A stretch of DNA of 64,000 bases from Methanobrevibacter ruminantium (GCA_004553595.1 SFKZ01000005.1:21522-85521); one strand, 5' to 3'. Positions 14,353 through 22,891 are shown, counted from the first letter of the stretch. The notes: generated from the letters alone by a model not told the origin. A program made the numbers and translations.

Positions 14353-15086
14353 TGCCAACTTACAATACATATTTAGCATATAGAGACAATGACTCGTGGA
14401 CATCTGAGATTGGTGCATCAAAGTTTATGCACTCAATGCTCACTACTCATACAAATGGTGCAGGAGACAAAGGTGGAATTATCAACGGTTTTAATGTTAC
14501 AGCAACAGATACTCCAACAATGGCTGTAAAGATTAGCTCTGGTGAAACTGGAGTTGATTCTCATTGTGTTGTCGATTATAATAACTATTGCTACTTTGGC
14601 TGGTTAACTCAAGATTTTACACTTTCTATTAGTGGTGCTTCTCAATCAGCATCAAGAATTTCTTATGTAGTTGCTTATGTTGATAGAAGTGTTACTTTCG
14701 TAGAAGGAAATAATGTTATTGAATCTCCTGATGTTTTGAAAATTGTTGAAGTTCCAGGATCAGAATCAAATGCTCCAGTTCCTCCAACTTCAGCTCAAAT
14801 TCAGGGTGTTGTTGGTGCAAATAATCCATATATTATTTTAGCAAGCATTTCAGTTCCTACATCAGCATCTACAATCACAGATGCTCTTATTACAGACATG
14901 AGACAATTTTCTCAAATTGATTCTTCAAAGCTCGGAATTGATGTTGCAACTTCTTATGTAGCTGGTTTTAAGCAAGCAAATTCTTCTGAAACAAATACAA
15001 GAATCGTCGTCACAGAAGCTAATGACAACACAACACCATCTTCTATAGAAGGAGTTCAATTAATCTGGCTCAAGAAAAAAGCATAG
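14352..15086 (+). CDS. Tail fibre/appendage protein
   Basis: 244 residues, beta-rich and Ser/Thr-rich. FMHSMLTTHTNGAGDKGGIINGFNV and the later AYVDRSVTF...ILASISVPTSASTI...DMRQ arrangement is characteristic of phage appendage proteins next to receptor-binding proteins. Follows the BppU-like adaptor and precedes a larger fibre, so probably part of one receptor-binding assembly. Start shares the last base of the previous stop. Confidence 0.65.
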   Translation: MPTYNTYLAYRDNDSWTSEIGASKFMHSMLTTHTNGAGDKGGIINGFNVTATDTPTMAVKISSGETGVDSHCVVDYNNYCYFGWLTQDFTLSISGASQSASRISYVVAYVDRSVTFVEGNNVIESPDVLKIVEVPGSESNAPVPPTSAQIQGVVGANNPYIILASISVPTSASTITDALITDMRQFSQIDSSKLGIDVATSYVAGFKQANSSETNTRIVVTEANDNTTPSSIEGVQLIWLKKKA

Positions 15087-15094
15087 GAGGCTAA

Positions 15095-16255
15095 ATGGCG
15101 ACTATCGGTTGGCTTGGCGAACAAACAATTAACAGTTGGGGCAGTTATAATTCAAGACTTACAACAAACGTATACGTCAACGGAATTAGACGATATAATG
15201 ACCATATTGATGTAAGTGGTGTAATTTATCTATTTTGCAAAAGCTCAGGTGCAAGAACAGTCTGGTATGACTGGGCAATTACTGCTTGGTGTGGAGGAGC
15301 AAATTTAGGACAAATTAAACCGAGAACTTATAATAACAATATCATCAATAGAAGTTGGGGAAAGAATTTTACTGTAAGAATTAACTGCTCAAATTCTGCT
15401 ACATCTGCAACTTTTCATGTTGGTTTCTCAGATTCTAATATGGGTGGAAGAGATAAATATTGGACTCTATATTTTGATAGATATGCAACTTCTCCATCTG
15501 GAATCAAATCAACATCTTCTTACACTAAATATTCGACTATCACAACTTCATGTTCTGGTATAAATTGGGGACAAGGGTATTCAAACAGAAAGCTAACATG
15601 CACAGCTTCATATACATTTAATGGAAAGACAGAAAACTTCACTCTTGGAACATGGACTGATGGAGCAACATCTAAAACAGTAACAAAAAGTGATTTTAAT
15701 TTCCCAGCTGATTTAAATGTCTCTGTTAAGTGGATTGCTTCTACAAATGTTGGTTCATCAACTACTACAACTCAAATTAAAGTTGGAAAAACTTATCCAG
15801 CTCCGAATCTTTCTAATGTTGAACTTACAGTAAATTCTCAATCTGCTTACAAAATAAATGCTACAGTAACAGGAATAAACTATGGAGAAAATTATTTGAA
15901 GAGAATTGCAAATCTTTATTTTGATTATACTCTCGACGGAATATCTTATTCTACTTTATTGTATTCTATTTCAGATGGAAGCACTTCAATAACAGTAGAT
16001 TATGATGCAACAACTGAATCTGAACCGTGGAAATTTATTCCAGACGATGAAAAAGGAATACTGAGATTAGTAGTAGACAATGGATATCAAACATCTACAA
16101 AAAGTTCTGGTCAAATTTATTGTCAGCCTCAGTATGAAGCTTATATAATTGAGAACATCAATAATGAGACAGTAATCACTCCAGCAATTCTTTCAGTAAA
16201 TGGTAAAAATGGAACTGGTCAATTCAAGCAAATAAGAAGGATTGGAACAAAATAA
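15095..16255 (+). CDS. Tail fibre with immunoglobulin-like domains
   Basis: 386 residues, rich in Ser, Thr, Asn, Tyr and Trp. The N-terminal jelly-roll-like segment (GWLGEQTINSWGSYNSRL...TNVYVNG) resembles siphovirus DUF859-type structural proteins. Several beta-sandwich modules follow and the tail ends SVNGKNGTGQFKQIRRIG, similar in position to the SVNG repeats at 25.2 kb. AGGAGG lies 7 nt before the ATG. Likely receptor binding. Confidence 0.65.
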   Translation: MATIGWLGEQTINSWGSYNSRLTTNVYVNGIRRYNDHIDVSGVIYLFCKSSGARTVWYDWAITAWCGGANLGQIKPRTYNNNIINRSWGKNFTVRINCSNSATSATFHVGFSDSNMGGRDKYWTLYFDRYATSPSGIKSTSSYTKYSTITTSCSGINWGQGYSNRKLTCTASYTFNGKTENFTLGTWTDGATSKTVTKSDFNFPADLNVSVKWIASTNVGSSTTTTQIKVGKTYPAPNLSNVELTVNSQSAYKINATVTGINYGENYLKRIANLYFDYTLDGISYSTLLYSISDGSTSITVDYDATTESEPWKFIPDDEKGILRLVVDNGYQTSTKSSGQIYCQPQYEAYIIENINNETVITPAILSVNGKNGTGQFKQIRRIGTK

Positions 16256-16284
16256 AAAGAGCCCTCTCGCAAAAGGCTCTTTCT
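16256..16284 (+). terminator. Terminator after fibre gene
   Basis: AAAGAGCC pairs with GGCTCTTT around a 11-nt loop, followed by a T-rich run. The remaining 225 nt to 16510 are AT-rich with no gene; a specific promoter for the tail tube gene is not clear. Confidence 0.75.
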
Positions 16285-16509
16285 TTTGAAAATATAGTTT
16301 TTGTTTTCGCTTAAATGATGATTTAAGCAAGGTATTGTGTGGAATTCATATAATGAACTTAAATTAAGCAACTTACAAACTTAATTTATATTTTTATTAT
16401 AACCACATGCTCTTCAAAAGTAAATAACAAAATTAAACTTCTATTCTGTGTTATTATGTATGTAGATATAGCGCAAATTAATAAATTTAAACAAAACGGA
16501 GAACAATAA

Positions 16510-17016
16510 ATGGCATTAGTTAAAGGTCCATTTACTCTTAAATACGGTTCTGTAGAACTCCAAGATGTAAGTGAGATTTCGTGGGATTATTCTTCTGATT
16601 CTACTCAGCCAACTACGATTGATGGTAGAACTTATGATATTCCTACAACGACATCTGCTTCCGTTGAAGTTACACTTCTCGGTGCTGATATCGAAGCTCT
16701 CAGCCTAATCTTCCCTCAGTATGCTGTTTCAGCTGGCGGTCAGATGAGCACTGGCGAAACCACAGAATATGACGCTTTTGACTTGAAAGCTATGAGCGCA
16801 TGTGGCAGCACTGCTCTTGAAGAAGATTTGGAAATCATTGGTTGTGATACTACTACTCGTTTGGTAAATGCACAAGCTAAGATTAGCTCGATTGACTACG
16901 AAGATAACGTTGTTCAAACGGTTGCTATTACATTTACCGGTATGCCTCAGCAGAATCAAGGCATCATTCAGATGTATAAGAACGGTTCACTTACTGAAGC
17001 TAGCTCTGGTAAATAA
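16510..17016 (+). CDS. Major tail tube protein
   Basis: 168 residues. GPFTLKYGSVELQDVSEISW...TTIDGRTYDIPTTTSASVEVTLLGADIEAL and the ending AITFTGMP match the siphovirus tail-tube fold with its characteristic N-terminal beta strands and ligand-like loop. AACGGAGAACAATAA precedes the ATG. Codon use is G/C-shifted like the capsid gene, consistent with very high expression. Standalone unit with a terminator on each side. Confidence 0.85.
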   Translation: MALVKGPFTLKYGSVELQDVSEISWDYSSDSTQPTTIDGRTYDIPTTTSASVEVTLLGADIEALSLIFPQYAVSAGGQMSTGETTEYDAFDLKAMSACGSTALEEDLEIIGCDTTTRLVNAQAKISSIDYEDNVVQTVAITFTGMPQQNQGIIQMYKNGSLTEASSGK

Positions 17017-17023
17017 ATCATTT

Positions 17024-17047
17024 AAGCCTCAGAAATGGGGCTTTTTT
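17024..17047 (+). terminator. Terminator after tail tube gene
   Basis: AAGCC (17024-17028) pairs with GGCTT (17039-17043), followed by TTTTTT. Confidence 0.7.
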
Positions 17048-17061
17048 GATGCTTAAAAATA

Positions 17062-17090
17062 TTTACTTTTTCTTGTGTCTATTTTAAAAT
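17062..17090 (+). promoter_or_regulatory. Palindromic-class promoter for RNA ligase
   Basis: -35 TTTACT (17062-17067) in AAAAATATTTACTTTTT, 17-nt spacer, -10 TAAAAT (17085-17090). Strong AAAGGAGGCG ribosome site before the ATG at 17109. Confidence 0.78.
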
Positions 17091-17108
17091 TTATTTAAAA
17101 GGAGGCGA

Positions 17109-18362
17109 ATGGAAGAAAAAAGAAAATTAGTTTCTATTCAAATAATAGATGATATTCAGCCAATAGAAAATGCAGACAACATTGAAGTTGCATCAGTCGG
17201 TGGATGGAATATCGTAATTAGAAAAAGTGAATTTAAAAAATGCGATAAAGCATTTTATTTTGAAATTGATTCAATGCTTCCATTAGATGATGAGAGATTT
17301 AGTTTTCTTGAACCTCGTGGAAAGAAAGAACAAAATGGAATTCTATATCATCGTTTGAAAACTGCAAAATTAAGAGGACAAATTTCACAAGGACTTTTGC
17401 TTCCATTAAATATTTGGAATAAAGAAGATGGTGATTTAGAAGAAATTGAACAAGAAACAAATTCTTTTGCAGATTATTTTAAAGTTGTAAAGTATGAAGA
17501 ACCAGTTAAATTAAGCGGAAATCAAAAACTTACAAGTTGGCCAGATAGTTTACCAAAAACAGATGAAGAAAGACTTCAATCACTTGTAAAAGAATGGAAA
17601 TATGAAGATATTCTTAATTCAGGAACTTGGATTGCTACTGAAAAAATCGATGGTTGTTCAATTACGATGTTCTGTGAATATGATGAAGAAAATGATAAAC
17701 CTGGAAATTTAAGAATTTGCTCAAGAAATTTTGAGTTAGTGAATACAGAAGAAGACCCATATTGGAAAGTTGTAAACAATAAGAAGATTGAACAACTTGG
17801 AACTTTTGGTGATGTAGAACAATTCTCTCTAGAAGATTACATAAAAATTAAATCGAATAAAATACTTGATGATGAAGATTTGAATATTTTTCAGATTTCT
17901 GGAATTTGTTTACAAGGAGAATTATTTGGTGAAGGAATTCAATCAAATCGATTAGGCTGCAAAGGACAGCATATTAGATTCTATAATTTATTAGTGAAGT
18001 TCAAAGATTCATGGATTCAGCTTCAAATGACTAAGATTGTTAAATACTTTCCAGAACTTGAAAAATACTGGGTTCCTATTCATGCTGAACTTTCTTTACC
18101 AGAAAACTTAAAAGATGCAATTTCTCAACCTGACGGAGTTAAATCAATTGTTCCAGAAGCTTCAAAAGATAGACAGATTGAAGGAATAGTCTGGAGATTA
18201 GTTGACAAATGCTACGTAAAGCATGAAAGAATCAAACAAATTGATTGGTCTAAAATTCCAGAAGAAAAGTGGAATCTTGTAAAAGAAAAATCTACTCAAC
18301 TAGAAACAAAGAAAGCATCATTTAAGTGCATCTCAAATAAGTATCTTCTAAAGAATGAATAA
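17109..18362 (+). CDS. RNA ligase (DRB0094/Rnl5-like nucleotidyltransferase)
   Basis: 417 residues. The first ~130 form the N-terminal domain seen in DRB0094-type ligases (VSIQIIDDIQPIENADNIEVASVGGWNIVIRK...LRGQISQGLLLPL). The ligase core has motif I EKIDGCS (nucleophile Lys), motif III region LQGELFGEGIQ, motif IV EGIVWRL and motif V YVKHE. Seals RNA nicks by lysine-AMP chemistry. With a phage tRNA cluster in the same genome, repair of tRNAs cut by host anticodon nucleases is a plausible role; no polynucleotide kinase is visible here. Confidence 0.88.
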   Translation: MEEKRKLVSIQIIDDIQPIENADNIEVASVGGWNIVIRKSEFKKCDKAFYFEIDSMLPLDDERFSFLEPRGKKEQNGILYHRLKTAKLRGQISQGLLLPLNIWNKEDGDLEEIEQETNSFADYFKVVKYEEPVKLSGNQKLTSWPDSLPKTDEERLQSLVKEWKYEDILNSGTWIATEKIDGCSITMFCEYDEENDKPGNLRICSRNFELVNTEEDPYWKVVNNKKIEQLGTFGDVEQFSLEDYIKIKSNKILDDEDLNIFQISGICLQGELFGEGIQSNRLGCKGQHIRFYNLLVKFKDSWIQLQMTKIVKYFPELEKYWVPIHAELSLPENLKDAISQPDGVKSIVPEASKDRQIEGIVWRLVDKCYVKHERIKQIDWSKIPEEKWNLVKEKSTQLETKKASFKCISNKYLLKNE

Positions 18363-18376
18363 AGTTACAAAAAGTA

Positions 18377-18405
18377 TTTACTTTTTAGCAAAAGTATAAT
18401 ATGAT
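18377..18405 (+). promoter_or_regulatory. Palindromic-class promoter
   Basis: AAAAGTATTTACTTTT (18370-18385), -35 TTTACT (18377-18382), 17-nt spacer, -10 TATGAT (18400-18405). Leader GCAAAGGAGC follows. Confidence 0.8.
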
Positions 18406-18438
18406 TTAATTATAAACAAATAGCAAAGGAGCTAGAAA

Positions 18439-18573
18439 ATGACAAGACAAGAATATTTCTCAATTTTAAGTGAAGAAATCAAAAAAGTAAAATTGAATAA
18501 TAGAGAATCGATTAAGCGATATAATGAATTTAAAGCGAATCTTCGTTCTCAATTAGAATTTGAAGAAGAATAA
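18439..18573 (+). CDS. Small charged helical protein, 44 aa
   Basis: MTRQEYFSILSEEIKK..., fully helical and charged, ending LEFEEE. It sits in a complete cassette: palindromic promoter, GCAAAGGAGC ribosome site and repeat-family terminator 18 nt after the stop. Its own cassette is the main evidence that it is real. Family unknown. Confidence 0.7.
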   Translation: MTRQEYFSILSEEIKKVKLNNRESIKRYNEFKANLRSQLEFEEE

Positions 18574-18590
18574 AAAATATCAATCCTGAG

Positions 18591-18619
18591 TTCACCAGAG
18601 AACATCTGGTGAATTTTTT
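18591..18619 (+). terminator. Repeat-family terminator
   Basis: TTCACCAGA (18591-18599), loop GAACA, TCTGGTGAA (18605-18613), then TTTTTT. Confidence 0.87.
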
Positions 18620-18640
18620 AGTCAAAGATGGTATTTAATA

Positions 18641-18646
18641 TATAAT
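18641..18646 (+). promoter_or_regulatory. Leaderless-class -10 element
   Basis: TATAAT exactly 6 nt before the ATG at 18653; TTTAGT 18 nt upstream is the best -35. No Shine-Dalgarno. Confidence 0.65.
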
Positions 18647-18652
18647 AGCTTT

Positions 18653-19240
18653 ATGGAAAAGAAGAATGAAAATTTTATCACTTTAGAAAAAAATTCTATT
18701 AAGCAAGGTGGTGAAGATGATATTGTTAACTTTGCAGAGCCTTTAGCAATCACAGATGATTCTCGTCAATGGAATATGACTTGCTATGACATAAATACAC
18801 TTGATATTTCAGATTATGATGGTGTTGTTACCGCTAATCATGGTCAAGAAATTTCAGATGTTATTGGCAAAGTAGTAAATCTTAGAAAAAATGGAAACAA
18901 AGTTCTTATTGACGGAATTAAATTTGCAGTAAAAGAAAATCCTTTAGCAGTTCTTGCTAAGAATCTCATGCTTGGTGGATTTGTTTCTGGTGTTTCAATT
19001 GAAACGATTGGTGGAGACCCAGACAACGAAGGAATTTGGCATAATCATAGACTTTGCGGCTTGTCGATCGTTGCTCATCCTAATAACCTGAATGCTTATG
19101 CTGTTATCTCTAACTCAATAAATGAAGCAAAATCATATGGATTAAAAACCGACCGAATAGAAAAATTAATTAATACTGATGTTAAAGATAAAGTTAAAAG
19201 AACATCAAATAGGCTCAACAAAATCATCAATAACTTATAG
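18653..19240 (+). CDS. HK97-type prohead protease
   Basis: 195 residues. VVTANHGQEISDVIGKV supplies the catalytic His, GGFVSGVSIETIGGD the catalytic Ser, and LCGLSIVAHPNN completes the U35 fold. KENPLAVLAKNLMLGG is a characteristic helix of Gram-positive phage proteases. It should trim the acidic N-terminal domain of the capsid protein and possibly tagged head proteins. Leaderless start. Unusually it is 10 kb from the capsid gene, separated by inserted cassettes. C-terminal tail is basic. Confidence 0.83.
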   Translation: MEKKNENFITLEKNSIKQGGEDDIVNFAEPLAITDDSRQWNMTCYDINTLDISDYDGVVTANHGQEISDVIGKVVNLRKNGNKVLIDGIKFAVKENPLAVLAKNLMLGGFVSGVSIETIGGDPDNEGIWHNHRLCGLSIVAHPNNLNAYAVISNSINEAKSYGLKTDRIEKLINTDVKDKVKRTSNRLNKIINNL

Positions 19241-19256
19241 GATAAATTTCTTTTGT

Positions 19257-19262
19257 TATAAT
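19257..19262 (+). promoter_or_regulatory. Extended -10 promoter for tiny gene
   Basis: TGT-TATAAT; start predicted near 19269, followed by AAGGAAGGAG. Confidence 0.55.
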
Positions 19263-19281
19263 AAGAAGGAAGGAGATTATT

Positions 19282-19317
19282 ATGCCTGCAGGTTGCAAAA
19301 AGAAAAAGAAAAAATAG
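19282..19317 (+). CDS. Tiny polylysine peptide, 11 aa
   Basis: MPAGC followed by six lysines and TAG. Supported by an unusually strong AAGGAAGGAG ribosome site 8 nt upstream, an extended -10 promoter just before it and hairpins after it (CTAGTA/TACTAG near 19337, then the 19370 terminator). Could be a real micropeptide or the visible part of a small RNA. Too short for homology judgement. Confidence 0.4.
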   Translation: MPAGCKKKKKK

Positions 19318-19369
19318 TTCTATAATATAGCTATTTCTAGTAACACATACTAGTTTTGAACACAACTCA

Positions 19370-19399
19370 CTGCCATGTATCTAAACTTGGCAGTTTTTT
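19370..19399 (+). terminator. Terminator of the tiny transcription unit
   Basis: CTGCCA (19370-19375) pairs with TGGCAG (19388-19393), then TTTTTT. It runs directly into the next promoter. Confidence 0.75.
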
Positions 19400-19401
19400 G
19401 A

Positions 19402-19407
19402 TATAAT
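19402..19407 (+). promoter_or_regulatory. Leaderless-class extended -10 element
   Basis: TGA-TATAAT exactly 6 nt before the ATG at 19414; no Shine-Dalgarno. Confidence 0.68.
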
Positions 19408-19413
19408 CATTTT

Positions 19414-19752
19414 ATGAGTATAGAACAAATCAGAGGTGATACAAAGAAGTATAATTTTCAACGAATCAACTTTGATGGTAATCCAATTCTTCAAAAAGCA
19501 GATAAAGTTTATTTTACTGTAAAGAAAAAGTTCACAGATTCTAAATTTGTAATTCAAAAAACTATAGATGACATGACATTTGATGAAGAAGGAATTTATC
19601 ATTTTACAATTGAATCTAAAGATACAGATAAACTATCATATGGCAAATATGTTTTTGATATAGAAATAATTGATAAAAATGTCAAAACAACTATCTGCAG
19701 AGATGAGTTTAATATAACAGAAGAAGCAACATTTAGTGAGAATGAATCATGA
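19414..19752 (+). CDS. BppU-like fibre adaptor, small
   Basis: 112 residues: IEQIRGDTKKYNFQRINFDGNP, DKVYFTVKKKF, then GIYHFTIESKDTDKLSYGKYVFDIEI and FNITEEATF. This is the immunoglobulin-like adaptor pattern used at the head of fibre gene sets, here without a fused fibre. Leaderless. Its stop overlaps the next start (ATGA). Confidence 0.65.
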   Translation: MSIEQIRGDTKKYNFQRINFDGNPILQKADKVYFTVKKKFTDSKFVIQKTIDDMTFDEEGIYHFTIESKDTDKLSYGKYVFDIEIIDKNVKTTICRDEFNITEEATFSENES

Positions 19753-20006
19753 TATGTGAACAAACAATTTCTGTAAATCAAGAGAATACTGAACAAAAAA
19801 TTTCTCTTTTTCAAGAAAACAAAGAGAAAAATATTTCAGTGATGAATGAAAATTTAAATTTAGTTATCTCAGGTTCTTACAATGATTTGTCTGACAAACC
19901 TAAAATTAATTCAGTTGAGTTAGTTGGAAATAAAACATTTGAAGATTTAGGTGCAGAAAGACTTACAAATTCTGATATTGAATTGATAATAAATTCTGTT
20001 GTATAA
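19749..20006 (+). CDS. Tail fibre segment, 85 aa
   Basis: Opens with repeated ISVNQENTEQKISLFQENKEKNISV coiled-coil-like units and continues SGSYNDLSDKPKINSVELVGNKTFEDLG, a very common phage fibre/collar repeat. Coupled to the adaptor before it by ATGA. Its 3' end contains the TATAAT of the next gene's promoter. Confidence 0.65.
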   Translation: MICEQTISVNQENTEQKISLFQENKEKNISVMNENLNLVISGSYNDLSDKPKINSVELVGNKTFEDLGAERLTNSDIELIINSVV

Positions 20007-20007
20007 T
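20002..20007 (+). promoter_or_regulatory. Leaderless-class promoter
   Basis: TATAAT (20002-20007) with TTGAAT 18 nt upstream, exactly 6 nt before the ATG at 20014. Confidence 0.68.
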
Positions 20008-20013
20008 TTAATT

Positions 20014-20730
20014 ATGGCAAAATATTTAGACAATGATGGATTAATATATTTATGGTCAAAAATTAAGAATCTTTTTTCAGGAAAAGTAGATAAAGAAGCT
20101 GGAAAAGGTCTTTCAACAAATGACTATACTACAGCAGAAAAGAACAAATTAGCAGGAATTGCTTCTGGTGCTGAAGCAAATGTTCAGTCTAACTGGAATG
20201 AATCTTCTTCAACTTCAGATGCTTACATTCAAAATAAACCCACTAAATTATCTCAATTCACAAATGATGGTGATGGAACTGCAGGCTCTTCATTTGCAAC
20301 AAAAACATATGTAGATAAAAATGGCGGAAAAATTGATGTAATCAAAGTCAATGGAACTGCTCAAGGAATTGTAAATAAATCTGTTGATATTACAGTTCCA
20401 ACTAAAACATCTGGCTTGACAAATGATAGCAATTTTCAGACTCAGTCTCAAGTTCAAGCGTTAATTAATTCTTCTTTAGAAGGAATTACAGGAATTGATT
20501 TTCAAGTTGTATCAAACTTACCATCATCAGGTGAAAAAGGAATTATTTATCTTATTTCAAATGGAGGAGATTCTCCAAATGTATATGATGAATATATCTG
20601 GGTAACATCAGGAAGTTCAAGTTCATTTGAGAAAATTGGAACAACAGCGGTTGATTTATCTGGATATTGGTCAAAGACTGAACTTGTATCTATCACTAAT
20701 GCAGAAATTGATTCAGTTGTAGCATCGTAG
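20014..20730 (+). CDS. Tail fibre protein, 238 aa
   Basis: MAKYLDNDGLIYLWSKIKNLF at the N-terminus is the same attachment module found in the next gene (YLDKTGLAYFWSKINAKL). LAGIASGAEANVQSNWNE and IQNKPTKLSQFTND are standard fibre repeats, and PSSGEKGIIYLISNGG...YDEYIWV...FEKIGT is a common small beta module. The ATG at 20014 is used because of the exact -10 spacing. Likely a trimeric fibre. Confidence 0.68.
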   Translation: MAKYLDNDGLIYLWSKIKNLFSGKVDKEAGKGLSTNDYTTAEKNKLAGIASGAEANVQSNWNESSSTSDAYIQNKPTKLSQFTNDGDGTAGSSFATKTYVDKNGGKIDVIKVNGTAQGIVNKSVDITVPTKTSGLTNDSNFQTQSQVQALINSSLEGITGIDFQVVSNLPSSGEKGIIYLISNGGDSPNVYDEYIWVTSGSSSSFEKIGTTAVDLSGYWSKTELVSITNAEIDSVVAS

Positions 20731-20743
20731 GAGGTGGCTGAAG

Positions 20744-21121
20744 ATGGCTACAAAAAACTATCTTGATAAAACTGGACTAGCTTACTTTTGGTCAAAAATA
20801 AATGCCAAGCTATCAACAAAGGCAAATTCGACTGACTTAGCATCTGTCGCAACTTCTGGCTCATATAGTGATTTAAGCAATAAACCAACTATTCCAACAG
20901 TGAATAATGCTACACTGACAATTCAAAAAAATGGCTCTACAGTTTCGACTTTTACTGCAAATAGCTCGACAAATACTACAGCTAATATAACAGTTCCTAT
21001 AGTAGATACAGCACTTAGCTCAACTTCGACAAACACAGTTCAGAATAAAGTTATTTATGAAGCAATTGGTGATGTTGAAAGTATATTACAAAAATTAAAT
21101 AATGGGAGTGGAGCAGCATGA
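20744..21121 (+). CDS. Tail fibre protein, 125 aa
   Basis: N-terminal attachment module NYLDKTGLAYFWSKINAKL, then VATSGSYSDLSNKPTIPTVNNATLTI and STSTNTVQNKVIYEAI, all frequent fibre repeats. Strong TAGGAGGTGG ribosome site. The stop overlaps the next start by ATGA, suggesting the two proteins are made in fixed ratio. Confidence 0.68.
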   Translation: MATKNYLDKTGLAYFWSKINAKLSTKANSTDLASVATSGSYSDLSNKPTIPTVNNATLTIQKNGSTVSTFTANSSTNTTANITVPIVDTALSSTSTNTVQNKVIYEAIGDVESILQKLNNGSGAA

Positions 21122-21693
21122 GCATAGCAAGCGAACTAAGTGCCATGAATGGACATATTCTCAGTGCATATGATGAAATTAATGCTAAGGGAGGAACAGT
21201 TCCAACGAACAAGAACATGGCGAATCTTGCAAGTGCAATTGCAAGTATTGAAACTGGTGGCGGTGGTTCTGGAGGAAACATTTCTATGGGAACTTTCACA
21301 ACTGGAAGCACAGTAGAGAACACTCACATAATAACTCATGGTCTAGGTGTTCTTCCAAAAACATTTGCTTGTTGGGCAGTAGTTGATGAAGAATTCCAAT
21401 ATGATTTCGAATCATCTGCAAATAATAAAGGTGCCTGTTTCTATATCTGTTTAACAAATTGCAATTTTAGTGTCACCCATGGGCTTTGGTATCGAGTAGC
21501 AAAACAAAACGCAAGTTACGGAGCATTCTATTCAGACAAAGAATTGGCGACTGGAAAAACTCATGGAGCATACTTATTCAATATGGATGCAAACACAGCA
21601 ACAATAAAATCTCACGATAAAACATATGGACTTGGCATCAATAGAACATTCTTCTGGATAGCTATTGCAAATTTAAGTGAGATAGTCTCATAA
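21118..21693 (+). CDS. Tail fibre tip protein, 191 aa
   Basis: GTVPTNKNMANLASAIASIETGGGGSGG is the usual Gly-rich hinge of fibre tips, followed by a beta-sandwich domain (ITHGLGVLPKTFACWAVVD...INRTFFWIAIANL). Probably binds the host surface. Coupled to the preceding gene. Confidence 0.62.
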   Translation: MSIASELSAMNGHILSAYDEINAKGGTVPTNKNMANLASAIASIETGGGGSGGNISMGTFTTGSTVENTHIITHGLGVLPKTFACWAVVDEEFQYDFESSANNKGACFYICLTNCNFSVTHGLWYRVAKQNASYGAFYSDKELATGKTHGAYLFNMDANTATIKSHDKTYGLGINRTFFWIAIANLSEIVS

Positions 21694-21949
21694 GATATAA
21701 ATGAAAATACATGACAAATGACATTATCATCATTCTGATTTCATTTAGTAAATTATAGCAATAACACAACAATGAATGTTTTGTGTATCAATATTTAGTT
21801 CTATGATAGAATTTTAAATCACTGTAGAATAAGTTTGATAATCATGACGAATAATCGTATAGTTTAATGTGTGTTTTGTATGTGTGCATCTCTGGTATAT
21901 TCATCGAAAGAATAAAAATCGTAGTTTTTTCCGATGATAAAATATAATC
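21694..21949 (+). other. Gene-free AT-rich gap
   Basis: About 255 nt with no gene in either strand that I can support. The only clear element is the -10 of the next gene (21938-21943). Could be remnant of a deleted fibre gene. Confidence 0.5.
21938..21943 (+). promoter_or_regulatory. Leaderless-class extended -10 element
   Basis: TGA-TAAAAT exactly 6 nt before the ATG at 21950; no Shine-Dalgarno. Confidence 0.62.
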
Positions 21950-22891
21950 ATGGCAAATGAAATAGGTTCAGTTTCTCAAGAAGGTAATTCTGAAATTAAA
22001 CTTGTTTTAAATGAAAAAAGCTCAGTCAATTCAGAAATCAAAAACAAGTCTTCAGAAATCTCATCTACTTTAATTGAGAAAAAATCTACTATTAATAATA
22101 TTTTTGATGAAAAAACTTCTGAAATTAATACAACTTTAGAAGAAAATTCTTCAGAAATCTCAACAACATTTGATGAAAATACTAGTGAAATTATAGTTTC
22201 TTTAGAAGAATCTCCAGAAATTCAAACAATTGTAAATTCTGAATCATCATCAATAGAAGTTAGCTTAGAAAAAGAGTCAACTCCAATTCAAATTGTGTCA
22301 GAATTTTTATCTGAACCTGTTTTAAGTGTAAGAGTTAGAGGAGATGACAAAGGTCCTCAAACTGGTGATGTAGTTCTTGACCCAAGTTCAATTCCTCATT
22401 TTCACCCAGACACATATTATGAAAAAGGTGATGTTATAATTTATGATTATAAATTATATGAAGCTAAAGATTCTTTTACATCAGGAATTTCTTTCAATTT
22501 AGACGATTGGAATTCAATCAGCACAGAACTTACAATCTTATCATCAGATGATTCTGTTCAAATAGACACTTCTAATAATAGAGTTGATTTATCTGTATCT
22601 CAAATAGTTGAATCTGAAAAAATAAGAGCTGAAGAAGTAGAAAATCAGCTCAGAAAATTAATAGAAGAGCTTGATTTAAAAATCATTCAAAGTGATTGGA
22701 ATGAAGAAAACCAAGATAGTCAAGCTTTTATTAAAAATAAACCAACAAAACTTTCTGAATTTGAAAATGATGAAGGATTTGTAAAATCATCTGAAGTTTA
22801 TAAGAAAAACGAAATAGATTTATCAAATACAGTAATCACTTTAGATGATGCATCAGTTAAAACATATGATATATTAACATTAGCAAAGTAA
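21950..22891 (+). CDS. Tail fibre protein with coiled-coil repeats
   Basis: 313 residues. The first ~110 are five or six short repeats of the type SEI-(S/N)TT(L/F)-x-E-(N/K)-(T/S)SEI, which should form a beta-helix or coiled fibre shaft. Then RVRGDDKGPQTGDVVLDPSSIPHFHPDTYYEKGDVIIYDYKLYEAKD, a carbohydrate-binding-like module, and a C-terminal SDWNEENQDSQAFIKNKPTKLSEFEND repeat. Leaderless start. Confidence 0.65.
   Translation: MANEIGSVSQEGNSEIKLVLNEKSSVNSEIKNKSSEISSTLIEKKSTINNIFDEKTSEINTTLEENSSEISTTFDENTSEIIVSLEESPEIQTIVNSESSSIEVSLEKESTPIQIVSEFLSEPVLSVRVRGDDKGPQTGDVVLDPSSIPHFHPDTYYEKGDVIIYDYKLYEAKDSFTSGISFNLDDWNSISTELTILSSDDSVQIDTSNNRVDLSVSQIVESEKIRAEEVENQLRKLIEELDLKIIQSDWNEENQDSQAFIKNKPTKLSEFENDEGFVKSSEVYKKNEIDLSNTVITLDDASVKTYDILTLAK

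Noticed and set aside
16285..16509. A palindromic-class promoter for the tail tube gene
   Set aside because: AAAAGTAAATAAC near 16419 resembles the arm, but is in the wrong orientation and lacks a -10 at 17 nt.
21950..22200. CRISPR-like repeats
   Set aside because: The periodicity is coding: short SEI-type protein repeats of a fibre shaft with variable DNA. No CRISPR array or Cas gene exists in the window.
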